Assembly (NCBI RefSeq): GCF_918797505.1
Contig: NC_092796.1
Span: 52,978,851-53,042,850, forward strand
DNA: 64,000 nucleotides
Reading direction: 5' to 3'
Origin: Bemisia tabaci
Lineage: Eukaryota; Arthropoda; Insecta; Hemiptera; Aleyrodidae
Shown: positions 44,071 through 57,101 of the stretch, one piece after another
Layout: each line of letters opens with the position of its first letter
Position numbering within the stretch: the stretch's first letter is position 1
Position numbers and translations under genes: made by a program
The notes under the pieces: model-generated
What the model was told of the DNA's origin: nothing
Seen by the model: only the letters and a program-made list of their open reading frames with translations
The model's database searches: none

Positions 44071-47000
44071 ATCCAAAACCGGTAAAATGTATAAACCATT
44101 TAATAATATAAAAATAAATTACCAAGTACCGGAGCAAAAAAAAGAGAGTTGACACAACTCATCGATTATGTTGCTCACTTATTCTTATCCTATTTTATAT
44201 AGCTGACTGCATGATTATAAAAGGAATGATAAAATATTGTGCAAGTTGTTGTTTAATCTAGCTCGGGGGGATTTTTTTTTCTTTTTTAATTGATCTTCCT
44301 ATTTGTTTAATAACTTATGATTGATTTCTACAGATATATATGACTGTTTTTTTTTGTTTTAGATTATTTACTTTACTTTGTAAAATGATCTGTTATTTGA
44401 ACAAGTCTCTGAGCTCGCTGTAAATAAAAATAAAAAATACTATTTTTATTGTATTTGTGTGTACTTCTTTTTTTGCAGCATGTTACCTAAGCATGTTTTT
44501 CCAGTAAATTGAGTTTTCTCCAGAAAAAACACTTTTTAGGGGGAATTGACTTTATGGAAAATCCTGATGAATATCTAGAAGAAAAATGATTATCATTTTT
44601 TAACTCAGTGCTAAAACATGTACCAGACACATCGCTCATTTTTTTCTTTCATTTTCTGCTTTAAAAATAAATAATGAGTTGGAGGCAGCGTGAAATCAGT
44701 TATGCTGTTTGCAGTGAAAAGTTTGGTTTTATCGGGAGGGTAAAAAGCCCTTTAGGAGACAACGGGTGAGTAAAGTTTCGACACTGAAGGTTTTTTAAAT
44801 GGTGTGTGCTTGCACTGAGTAAAACTGAGTAGAAATTTTTCAGAACTGCCTTCTTTGGCAAGTACATATGTAAACCTTGTTTCTTATGATTTGGAATATT
44901 GCACTTTGGTTTGAGATGTGATTGCTCCTTCAAAAAAATATAGTTTAAACTCAATCCAAAATAAAGAGCAGGATGACTAATAGTTATTGAGATTTGAGAT
45001 CCGTATCCCTCTGAATACATGTTATGGAAGAGACTGAAAAAACGTAAAACCGAAAGTGAGCTTCACTTGAGAATTTTCATTGGCTCTTGAAGGAAGGATT
45101 TCTGCAGAAAAGGAATTTCTTAAAATGACCCTGAAAGTTTATTGCCAAAGTGCGAACTGAAATTCCTCTGATTGCGACATTGCAGACTTCTAGTCATATG
45201 TACTTAATTTTTTCTTTGGAAAAGTAGTTAGCTTATTTTCTGAAAAACTTCCCTGATTTTGCTTCTCTGTTAACAGAATATTTTGTAAAAATTACAGGCT
45301 AAAAAGTTGATGTGTCTCTCCTGGGAAAAATACAATAGGAGCAGAAATTTTGAAGAAATATCGCAATAGAGATATGTAGTTTCGCACTTTGGCCATCGAT
45401 GTGGTGTATTAGTCCTCCATAATCACATCATTTACATTTTATCCATTTTAAATTATTTCTTAAATATGGGAATCTTCAAAGAGAGGAAAACAACAAAACA
45501 GACTGAAAATGTTTCATCTTTTTAATATTTAAAAAAAAACCGTTGTCAGGTACAGAAAAAAAACTCAGTTCAGATAATGTTTGATTTAAGGAACAAAATC
45601 TATGAGACGTAAAAGGTAACTTGGACGAGGAAAAATGAAATTATGATGGACTTATGACCAACCAACCAATATTTGTGGTTAATTATTACTTGGATTTCCA
45701 GTTTTATAAAATAGCTTAAGATGGTGATCAATGAGACATATCAAAAATTTTCTCTACATTCATACAGCTGAAGAAGCAAAATAATCTCCTCTGAAAAAGT
45801 TTAGACAATTACTTCAGAGAAGGTGAGATGTTTCTCTCCGCCTCAAGAATGCGTGTCAGGTTAAGCTTACTCTAAATGATTGTATCATGCGTGAAATACT
45901 AATCGGTGCTGATACACTGAGAGAGCATTCAGAACTTTCCACAATGGAGAATTTGCATGCGTCTGATGTTTGATGAAACTTCGTGTTTCAGTAAAAAATA
46001 CTGAGAGAACTGAACACATATTTTTGGTTCATAAATTGAACAATTATTGGAGGTGATATGACAAAGTGATCTGATCTGCTGAAATAAATGCGTTTAAATG
46101 GAAAACATTGTCAGATGACATCACTAGGAGGTTGCTTTTTCACACTTTTTAATCTATTTTCGTACTATTTCCCATTTCAAAAAAGAATTATGAATAATAC
46201 TGCGAAATCAGCTCGAGCTGATTCAATAAATAATCCAGCTGATAAAGATCTTTAAGCACTCTCAGATAATGTAATAAAACATTTTCGTGCAAATTCTCCA
46301 TTGAAAATGTGCAAAATATAAAACGAAAAGTGAGTTGGACTATCAAAACATAATAGGCGTTTTTACCGAAGCCCGGCAAAAGTAAGAAGTTTCTTAAAAT
46401 ACCAATACAGTAGCTGCATATCACATACCACAATTTTAGCCAGTTTTCTGGGTTTTTTTAATATTGTGGTATGTAAATGTTTTTAACGCCCATTTTTACT
46501 TGTAGGTATTGTTGCGTATCAAAAAGTATACAAGTGATGCTCATCCGAAACTCGGAGTGAGTAACAACGACTAATTTCAGCCTGAAGATGGCTTAGCAAG
46601 CTAAAATGCATCGCTAGATGATAGAACATACAAAGGAACAGCAGAAGAGAAAATAATACAAAGTAACTCTTGGACCAAACAAACTAAGTAAAGTAGGAGT
46701 TTCGTTGGAGGCAAATACTATAATGAATGGTTCAAAGAAGGCAATATGCTATGGACAAAAATTCTTGAACAACATTCTGGGTTGGAGAAATTATTAAAGG
46801 CACTTGTCCACTTCACATTTTTCATCTTTTCGGATGTTAAAGACTTTGAACAAGAATGCCTTTCCAAATGTTTCTTCTCAATGTTTATAGGTAACTATTT
46901 AAATCTTGAGCATGATGTTTATTACATAAATGTGTAGAATCTTAACGTAATTGTTGGTTAAGCTCACAATAAGTATAATTGGTCTGATAGATCAGTAATT

Positions 47001-48203
47001 ACAGATTATGTTAGAATAACGAGGAAAATATTTATTTTTCTTACTGATAGCAAAGACATGAAAGAGCAAAGAAAATTGCTCTTAATTGATTATCATAACC
47101 TCTCGAACTGGATTTTGCACAAACAAAACTATTAGAAAGAATTGAAGGCCATTTGACATCTTATATAGGCTAAAATGAAAGAAAAGGAAAAGGTTTATGC
47201 TCATTGTAAAAATAGTATTTCAAAATTTGCTACTTCTACAAGTGCAAAGTTCCTTCTGTGCGACCAAGAAAAGAATCTTCTCCCTTCCATTTTGTGCTCT
47301 TAGATCAATTTGAAACTGATAGTATCAAAGAAATAACATGGGTCTCAACTTGATGAATCACCTCCTATGAAAATACTATTGAAACTACTTAAAAACTCCA
47401 CCTTTTTTTTTCTCTCAACCTAGGTCAATGGGACTAGAGATACACACATAAAACAAATTGAACAAAGAATTTTCAAGAAATAAAGGCAGGGTGGATCAAT
47501 ATTTGATTATGCAATAATTAAGACTAGGGACGATACAAGAAGATTCTGAAAGCATTAAAAAAAAGTGAAAGAGAATGCCTCATAGAGTAAACTGTTCACA
47601 CTGGGATGAACTATCAATCAGGGGGTGGATTTGGGGTTCCTCCAACTTAAACACAGCAAAGCAGAGAAACGCTGATCATCACAAATGAAAAAAAGACAAA
47701 TGAGCAGAAGTGTGCATTGTAAAAATGTTTAAAAAATTGCTCAGGTTCTTTCGGGTTACAAAAAAATTCACTAGTAAGTATACTCCAGTCGGTAAAATGG
47801 TAGAAATTATGAATAAATAAGAAATGAGAATTATTTTAGTAAGTTAGAACTCATCTACTTCACAAAAAAAGAATAAGGCCGGAGAGATCATTCCCCTGAG
47901 GAAGCAAGCATAAATCAATTACAGTGTTTGTAAATATTTCAATACATTTTTTCCCCTTCTTTCACAAGCAGAGGGAAAGCAGATAAAAAAGTCTGTAATT
48001 GATAGCTTGATCAGGTTAGAAAATTCACATCAATTTGGGGACATGAAGACTTATATCTCTAACAGGCTAAGTGTCAGAAATCAAAAATTGAGTCAGACGT
48101 GGCATTTTGCTCTTTGCACCAAGGACAACATGCTGCTTAATGGGTTGAGTTACACCAACTTTAGAGTAATGCATACAACATCCGAAAGGATAACATTCGC
48201 TGA
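44071..48203. other. AT-rich intergenic region
   Basis: No gene-like splice structure or clear TIR element. A very diverged family-B-like segment may lie at about 45160-45400 (GAAGAAATATCGCAATAGAG). AATAAA-type signals near 44424-44432 could be a distal polyadenylation site for the RS/Asn-rich gene. Confidence 0.5.
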
Positions 48204-48495
48204 CAGGGTGTCTACAACTCCAGAATTACCGGAAACTCCGGAAATGGTACTGATTTTTGAAGGGCGGTCCGGAAGTACTGAAAAAGTGCGGAAATTTTGC
48301 AAGGGAGTCCGGAATTTTTTTTCATTTTTGTCACAATTTGAGCGGGAAATTCAAATTTTTGAAATTTCGTCAGTTGAAGGTACTGAAAAAGTACTGAATT
48401 TTTCTGTCAAGTAGGTACTGAATTCTTTGGGAATGTACTGAAAAAGTCCTGTAAAGGTACTGATTTTTGGCCAGCCTGTTTTAGTAGACACCCTG
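48204..48495. mobile_element. Short hAT-type MITE (CAGGGTGTCTAC)
   Basis: Ends CAGGGTGTCTAC and GTAGACACCCTG. The interior has repeated GTACTGAAAAAGT and CCGGAA segments. The flank shares only GCTGA on both sides, so the TSD is degraded. The open frame across it is a by-product of the repeats. Confidence 0.75.
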
Positions 48496-48609
48496 GCTGA
48501 ATTTGCCGAGGTAGTTGTCCAAAATAAAATCGTGAATAACTCAAAATCAGCTTTTTGGCACTTAGCCCATTATTGATGATTGAGTCTGCCCATTTTGTTT
48601 ACATCAACT

Positions 48610-48653
<44 letters not shown>

Positions 48654-51374
48654 GTATGTATATATGCTTAAAAGATCTCTGTAATGTTGCAAATAAAAAA
48701 CTGATATTTGGTGCTTACTCCATGAGTATACACAGATAATTGGAAATAAATCGCTCACTCGATAATCTTACAAATGAATTTTCATGCTTGATACAAATGT
48801 TTCAAGTTTTTTATTAAAAGGTTCAACATCTAAATTAATTAACTGAAAAAACCCTGAAGAAACTTGACAAGAAGTAAAAGGTTTCTATGATCGAGAACTA
48901 TGACGGAAGAATGACTTACATAAAAGGTACAGATTTTCGAGAGAAACGCATTTGAAAGTTGGAAATGAACTCCCAACTTCCAACAAACTGAATAAACCAA
49001 CAGCAATTCTTTAAACGTAGCTTCTTAGGTTTTGAAATTCATTATTTGAAAGAAAAATACATTTTAAAAATGGGTAAATTCCAAGATAAGTCATTGCTCC
49101 GGCATGGTCCTCAATTTGACATGTCATAATATTTTCCAAATTGAAGATGAGGTGCCTTTTAGGTCTTTATATAGTGTGATCCAAATGTTCTGCACTACCC
49201 TGATAACTTCTTTGTTATGTGGACGAAAAAGAACTTCTCTGTTACAGTGTCATGGAGTCGCCACCAACAATTTATTATTTTGTAAGAAAACTTCTGGAGC
49301 ATTAAATTTGAGATTTGCACTGATGATGTCATTAAATCACCCTCCCCCCAAAAAAAGTAGCTTCCTTCAACATATACACAGCTCTAAGTATGACCTCAAT
49401 GGCTCAATTAGTGAAAAAGTTAGTGAGGTGGCACAGGAGGTTTAGATCACACTGTATGATTGAATAAAGTTCAAAAATACTAGACAAATGTATAAAGATA
49501 CATACTGATCTAAAAAAAAAAAAAAAATCTGATTCAACAAAAAATACTTGTGCGCTTTTCTAGGAAAAGACTTTAAATTGTATAAAATCCTATAAATGTA
49601 AAATTTGTTATCTGTAATGCAGAATGATGGTAATTATAGAATTTGTTAAGTAGTTTTCCTCAGGTCAACGAATTTTTCCCTTTTTTTTCTTAGTGGCGAT
49701 CCTTGACAGATTCCTCACCAAATGGATATGAAAGATTAATTTAATGAATCCTACAGGTGAACAGAAAGCAACGGAAAACTTAAGTACGCAAAAGACAGGC
49801 ATGAAGGCACGGTTAAGAACATCCCAATATTGGCTGAAGTAAAAAAAGAAATCAGAGCGTAAAGACCTGATTGGGAATACCCTAAAAGTAGAGCTTTTAT
49901 ACTCCTTGGCCTCTGTAGGAAAAATGGGCAGATATTAATACGAGACCGTACACTTATTAATGTCCTATGCCTGAATAAAAAATTTGATACTCTTGAAGTA
50001 ATACTGTAAAAAGTAGAATTACGTTAGGTATAGTAAAGAAATGTTTGAAAATTGAAAAAATATCTAACTTGATCTTGACTAAAAAAACAGAAAACCTTTG
50101 ACACAAAAGAATGACAATCAGAAAAGTACTGAGTGATTTTGGTTTAGTTGTATACATCTACATACAATAATTTGTGCGTATTTATCAATGTATGACATAA
50201 GGTGGTTGCAAGAATTCCAGCTTGCTATTGAAAGACTTGAAATATTTTTTTTGTTTAAGACCAACTTGTCAAAAGTCTTTAAAATATTTTAAGTTTTTCA
50301 AATAAGTTCTAGAAATAAACAAATTAAAAATAATGGCGACAATGGAAAGTATGAGAACAAATGTGATCAACTATGGATAAAGATACTATGCTCCTTAAAA
50401 CAGAAAAGGAAGAGAAATCTTAAGAATACAAACAGGTAATTTGTGAAGCTTTTTACAATAGTAGGTAGAACATATGTTAGGTATTATTGTGGAGAAAAAA
50501 TAAGAAAAAAATATTAATTTTGAAACTCCGGTGCTGAAACACATTCAGCTTCTCACTCCTTCATAAACTTTTCTCCAGAATTATGACGAGTTTTGGAGGT
50601 TTCCAAGTTTGCAATTATAATGTTTCCTGCTTTTAAGAATACAACAGCCAGTGACACAACATTCGTAGTCCATTCTGTCACTTTTAATCTAGATGTTCCT
50701 TCAGCTAAAAGTCCAGACCTTACTGATGAATGCAGAGAGTGCAAATAAGCTTCTGTTTGTTTTCTCTGGAATTATATTTGATGCATTATCTGGCTTTAGA
50801 AAAATTGTGACCTTGCTCCTTTGTTAAGGCTTTTTAGAACTCGAACCAAAAGATATTCGTGAAATTGGGTAAACGACTGGAAATTTTTTTTCTTTCTCTA
50901 TGACGATTAAAATTGTTTTTTATAATTACTATTTAATATGTCAGTGCCGAAAAAAGTCTGGGAAACTTGGCAACTTTTCTTCATTCACAGAAAGGTAAGA
51001 CTTCAAGAAAGTAAAAATGTGGGAAAAACCATCATTCCTGTTTCCCCTCCCTCATTGTCTTTGAGATGCATTGAAATTATACAATTTACGATCAAGCTCA
51101 AAAAGTTAATTGATGCCAGAGGTCTTCTTTTTGAAAGGGCCAAACTCTCACCCAAACTTGAGAGGAAATATCCGAATAGACAAAGCCAATATTAATGAGA
51201 GTGAGGCATCTACAACATTGTATTTTCTTTCCAAATTTGTTAAAATAAAGGACTTGATTTAACCAAACAAATAAGTTCCACAATTCTACCTTAACACCAG
51301 ATACATAAAAAAATTTGGCAACATGATTCAAAAGGTACAAAAGTTCAATACCACAACATGAAATTTTTCTTCCG
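48496..51374. other. AT-rich region downstream of copine
   Basis: Includes the copine 3' untranslated region on the minus strand and a 39-A run. The frames at 49104-49445 and 50938-51195 show no domain or coding bias. Confidence 0.5.
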
Positions 51375-54300
51375 CTAAGCAGAATAAGGTGGAGGAGCAC
51401 CTTTCACACTTGGCACAATATTTTTACTTTTCATGAAAGAAACAATTTGTTCAGGTATTTCGGCAAGAACCTCTTTTGCCAGATAAGTTTTTGCTAAAAG
51501 CGGGTTCTTGACATTTTGAAAATCGGAAAAAGGAACAAATTGCACAATATCCCTGAAAGCTTTAACATTATTATACACTAAAGGAACAGTATCTGCATCC
51601 AACTCACTCATGGCGGCAAAATTCGCCTGACCAACGCCGACTATAATTATTGACATGGGAAGTGTTGAGGCGTGAACGATAGCACCTTTTGTGTGCTCCA
51701 TATCTGTGATGATTCCATCGGTTATAATGAGCAAAATAAAATACTGACTACCATCTTGATATGCTGCAGCAAACTTGGCAACATGGTTGATAACGGGACT
51801 AAAATTAGTTGGACCATAAAGTTGCACTTGACGGATGCAGGACCTATATGAGTCAACAACACCTTTCAACCCATCACAGTATGGGTTATTTTGAGAGAGG
51901 TTAACATAAAATTCGTGTGATATCCGTCCATCTGGAGGGAGTCTTGCTCCAAAACCTAAAACTGGAAACTGTTTCGCACAATCGTAGTCTTGGATGATCT
52001 CACCAACTGCACTTAAAGCTTGTTCATACTGATTAGCACCATCACTTATATAATGCAAGGACTGAGGCATCGAAGGGTCCCCATTTGAGGCAGTAAAATC
52101 AATAGCAAAAGTACAGTGGATCTGAAGACCACCAATAATATAGTCTAAGAATGAGTAAACTTTTCGAAAATCAAAAAATTCTAGCACCATAAGCCCAGAA
52201 TTTTTATAGTTTGATTTGCGCGCTTTATCAGGATGAATTAGTGCGAAGCTATGATCTGCAGCAACATTTTTTGCTTTGAGTTGGTTGACTGTGATGTGTG
52301 CGTGCCCAATCAAACTATGGTTCCCACTTCTGTTCCAGTCGTAACAGCTAATTTTGATATCGCGGTCATGATCACCTCCACAAAGGTTTCGGATAGGTAG
52401 TGTGAATTGTTTCCAGTTCGGATTTAGGTTCCATTTGATAAATTCTGAGCGATAAATGAGTGTATACGTACCATCTTCAACAACTTTGAGAAGCTCAAAG
52501 AATGGATCTGATGAGCCAAAAAAGTCTTTTTTGTCCAGGTTGCGGCCACTGAACTTCAATGTGATTTCATCATTACAATTAGAAAGTTCTTCAACTCGAA
52601 TAAGTAGCTCACCAGAGTTCCGCTGGTTTGTCCCAGACAGAGGGAGACAGGATTTTCCTGATGAAACAACCTGTTGATACCAAATGACTTTAAAATTGAT
52701 TCACTGACGAAAGAGAAATCAATTAGGAGTTAAAATTTGGGAGAAACAGATTTATAGACACATCAATTATTTATTTTAATTGTTTTAAAAGAGGTAAGTA
52801 CCGTTGAATACAGATGAAAGTATTAAAATTTCAAAATTAAATGAAGCCTTTTTACTTGTCAAAAACTTGGTAGTATACAGAATTGTTTTACAGACCTAAG
52901 GCTAGGTAGTTTAACATGTGCTTTCTTTACAATTTTTCATCAAACCATATTGAAACAAACGGTTTCAAATCTTAAAAAATCATAAACATTTTAAAACTCG
53001 CCGGCATGTAAGTGCTTACCAATCTAGGTGGCAATAGACTATGCAGCTTACAAGATCCAGTCTGTACTACAGCTGCAGCTCTCGAAAAGCTCTCTTGCAT
53101 TTCTGGCAGCTATAGTACAGGCTAGGTCCAGTTAATTGCATGCTTTACTGTCACCTACATTCATGAGTATTTACGCACTAGCAAGTTTTTAAGACAGCCA
53201 TGATTTCCTTACGATTTGCCATATCAGAACGTAAGACCATGAAAGGTTTTCTTTTGAAAATGATTAATCAAAATAAGGTTCAGTATGCTAACCTGCCCTA
53301 ATGTTGTAAGACAAGAGCCTAGGAAGTCATGGTCATCAAGATTTGAACTGTTGGCATCAATATCATACACCTCGAATTTTAAGTTTTGTTGGACTTCGAA
53401 CCGATACAGGATGTGGACCTGAAATTAAATTTTAGGAAACAAATTAAACATATTAGTATTAACTGAACTTGAACGTAAACCAGATTAGAGGTCAGGAATT
53501 TTTTGTCTTTGAGAACAGGAACAACAAATAAATGGTGAAATGCTTGAAGAGAAGAATGAGTGATAATATGGGTGCAAGATTGGTGAAGATTTTTTTCAAA
53601 TTCAAAAATAGGTACATAAATTGTTTTCCTTTTGTCTCTTTTCTTGCTTACAAATCTTACGTGATCACATTGATTTGATTCTTTATACATTTATTTATTT
53701 ATTTATATTCCTTTAAATCTTCTAAGTTTGTGTTCAGTAAAATAATAAATCATATAAGTAAGTAAACCTCTTTGATGTGGAAATTTCTGCAGCAAATTTG
53801 TTTTAATCAATGTTTTTATTTTAAATGAAAAATTCTGAGATGCTCACTTTCTTCACAAAGTCAGGATTCAGAGTGTTCCTGACAGTTTCTGTGCGACAAA
53901 TTTCTTGCCAATGAGACATTTCTGGAGTCTTCAAGTAAACAACGCACATTGGATCAGATTTAGAGAACACATCGCAGTCCAATAGATTTCTGCAACATGA
54001 GAGTTTATATGAAACAAAGAACATAAAAATATGATAAGATGACATGATTTTTGGTACAACAGTGCATGAATCATCAAGTTGATCGGAAAAAAAATTTGAC
54101 TGGCCGATGACTAGCTGATCGAGAGAAGATTCAACAGAGTTTCATGATCAGCTCAAATTCAACAGGTTTTTTTTTCTTCTTTTTTTCAAATAGCCCACAA
54201 GGTCCCATCCATCTATCATCACGGCGTCAAGCTCCTGTTCCTAATAATCATTATGATTCCTAAAAAAAAAAGGGGGGGGAGGGTGGTGGTGGAAATATTC

Positions 54301-54892
54301 AGTCCCTAATAGGTACTGAAAAGTTGTGCAGTTTGGATGTAATAGCTAGTGATTTGAAATAGATGAAAGGCAATAAAAACAAAAGTTGATAAAGGCAAAG
54401 TGTGCCAATAAATTCTTTTGAAACGGACAAGCATTCCTGTGTTAAAATAAAAGCATGAAAATACTTAACACCATCCTGACAAAATGCCTGCCAACACTTA
54501 ATTACCCACATACAGATTTTCTTTGTATACCAAACCAGCATTGAATTCATCTTATCAAAACTTTAGTGATTTTTTCCCCATAATTAGTATAATGATGAAT
54601 ATAGAAAAAAAGATGCGCAAAAGTACTCCAACTAAAAATAAAAAGGACGCAGATGATATTACTCAAAGTGATGAAAGGCGACAAATATTTCTCTCTGTCT
54701 AGTTTTTTCTAGAATTTAATGAAATGAAATTATGTCAGATGACTGATGATACAAGATTCTAAGCAGGCCAGACAGATAAAAGTATGTAATCGGCCCGACA
54801 CTAAATTTGCGGCCTTGAACTTACCTGCATGAGAGGGTTAGTTCAACTTCAGATGTAGGCTCAGATGCAGATCCAGGAACAAAATATGCCAT
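51375..54892 (-). CDS. Copine, complete, four exons
   Basis: Minus-strand exons 54892-54825, 53989-53848, 53418-53293 and 52670-51375 join in phase to 543 residues (family usual 530-560). The start [12 protein letters not shown] precedes C2A, with its calcium-loop aspartates in [12 protein letters not shown] (exon 2) and [14 protein letters not shown] (exon 3). C2B lies near residues 134-270 ([20 protein letters not shown], then [15 protein letters not shown]). The vWA/copine domain follows (about 292-510), with MIDAS-like DFTAS at 303-307, [19 protein letters not shown] and ITDGIITD. The protein ends PPPYSA. Copines are cytosolic proteins that bind acidic membranes when calcium rises and recruit partners through the vWA domain. 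Oddity: the last exon is 1296 bp and carries C2B and vWA without an intron. I cannot assign the paralogue number. Confidence 0.95.
53001..53187. repeat. Imperfect hairpin in a copine intron
   Basis: CTAGGTGGCAATAGACTATG and CCAGTCTGTACTACAGCTGC on the left pair with GGCAGCTATAGTACAGGCTA and CACCTACATT on the right, with scattered mismatches. About 68-bp arms and a short loop. An old fold-back MITE is the simplest reading. Confidence 0.55.
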
Positions 54893-57054
54893 GATTAGAA
54901 ACGACTGAAGCTTTTGGAGAGCTCAGAGAGAAAAAATATTCAATCGGGTCATCAAATTAGGAGAATGAAATGCTTAAGTGTACGGCTCGAGCTCGGTTGC
55001 ATCATGGTGAATCCACAAGTAGGTAACTACTTGAACAGACATAAATGTACGGAGGAAAAATGATACAGTCATCCTTGAATTTAGGGGGGCTGTCAAATGC
55101 GGGAAGAATTGCTGTGTGTTACAGTTGAAAAAAAAGAGAAATTGTTTTATAACGCAAGTTTCGCAGTTCACTACAACACCACTACTTTTACTGATAAGCT
55201 TTTTGTTTATTTTGAATGTTAGAGGTTATGAATGACGAAACGACGGAATTGCAACATTACGAGCAATATTGGCACGCCTCATCTTCATAGCTGCGGGAGG
55301 ATAACAAACCAGTAGTTCATTTTCCAAGGATTTAAAGGTCAGCTAAGCGGAAATAAAAGTAATATGCATGATTGCTATTCATCTGCGTTTGATTGACTTT
55401 GGAAATTGCTCGGCATTGACATTTCTTTCGAGACTGCGCATTGGCATTGGAAATTTTGCGTTGCTGAACATGGATTTCTGTAACATGCGAAATCGGCCTT
55501 ATTTTGAAAAGTTACGCGGGAAAAACCGCCTTGCAACGAACGACAGCAAGTTAGTATTCAGAAAAGAGATAATAATTCATGACTAATCAATTGGGGCCTG
55601 ATAACAAAACTAGCAATCTTTATTTACGCGTCCGTAAATCTACAAGTCTTGACAGATACTGCTGATGTAATTACAGTGATCTATAATATTCAAGATGATG
55701 ATGATGATGATGATCGGCATGAATTTTTCAGCAAATCGTTCCTCTCATGTAGAGAGAAAATTCATGAAATTTGGGGAAGATGAACATACCTACTAGCTAG
55801 CCTCCTTTGTAATGGAGGAAATTATAGCCATATTTTTGAGAGACGAAATTGAAATTGAAGGTTGCGCGATGGCTTCGTAGATGACCATTTAGACAATGCT
55901 GATATTGCAAGGGAGGGGGGGAGGGTCTAAGTTTGCAATCAAGGCCTATCCTAGAGGGAAAGGTAATTAATCCTTTAATTAGAGCGTAGTCGGTGGAAAG
56001 GCAGCTTTATATTGCCCAGGTTATTAAACCTAAGAATGGATTATAAAATTTGACTAACGCTCAATGACTACTTGCAAATCAACAGTTTCCCTTCAAATTT
56101 GGGAATTTTCCTCCCTAATTCAAGACTTATCGCAAAAAAAAATTCGAGCAGATACTTTGGATAGTTTCCTCTCATAAAAATAAAATAAGGGCAGATATTT
56201 TGAAGCGCTACAATAGAGTATACACATTCCTTTACTTCAGTCATCGAATTCTAATGTACACAATATTATCAGTTGTATATGATCATTAATATTTCTCACT
56301 TAATGTTCCTATAACAATTATCTAACATGTAGCGACATCAAATTTTGCTGTTCTTAAAAAGTTCAGACTAAAAAGCAAACAGCAACCCCTTCGTTTGGGT
56401 GGCAGTAGTAAATAAACAATCATGTGCATGAAGTGATACAGTCACTAAGATGGTTTGAACCCAACCCTCATTAAATTCAATTTCAATTAACCCTGTATAT
56501 AAGAGATTATAATAAGGGGGGGGGGGGTTAGGTTAGGTTGCTGTTTCAAGTCTGCATGCGAACATTTCATTTTTTCATGAGAGCATCGTCTCACAATTTC
56601 GTCCGAAAATTTTGGTGTCTTTTCTCACAAGGGTAAAGTGAAATCACTGGTAATCTCACGAGCAAATTCATGTGACGATTCTCCTATAAAAAAATAAAAT
56701 GTTACTAAGCAATACTAAAGCAAGGCTGTGAGGCAAATAGGAAAAATGTCCGATCACGACAAAAGATCAGCATTTTGAAAATTTCTGCACACCTGGTTGA
56801 ACACAAAAACATGCAAACATGATTGAATTTCTACACCTTCAATTTCCACTAAGAGGAAAATTCTAAGAAATTTCATATAAAATAGAGCTAACTCTTCTTA
56901 TTCAAACGAACTATTGGAATAGCAGAGACATTCTGAATATTTCAATGCCCAATGTACAGATTTTAAATATTATGATACTATTCACTCCTAAACGATTTGC
57001 AACGCCGATAATAAATAGAGAAAAAAGCAGAAGATGAAGAACGATTCAATTTTC
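54893..57054. other. Copine upstream region and DRC1-copine spacer
   Basis: About 2.1 kb between the copine ATG and the DRC1 polyadenylation signal; should hold the copine promoter and any leader exon. A (GAT)n run at 55694-55714 and a G run at 56517-56527 are the only simple repeats. No element with clear TIRs. Confidence 0.5.
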
Positions 57055-57060
57055 TTTAAT
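57055..57060 (-). terminator. Polyadenylation signal of DRC1
   Basis: On the minus strand ATTAAA occurs about 42 bases after the TGA stop at 57104-57102, giving a very short 3' untranslated region. It is the first variant of the canonical hexamer downstream. Confidence 0.4.
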
Positions 57061-57101
57061 AAAAATAATATAACTTGAGGTTCACAATGTTTGCACAAAT
57101 A

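Noticed and set aside
48007..48414. 135-codon plus-strand frame
   Set aside because: Most of it lies in the hAT-type MITE at 48204-48495, with repeated GTACTGAAAAAG words.
49104..49445. 113-codon plus-strand frame
   Set aside because: Starts without context, mixed composition, no domain, no splice structure.
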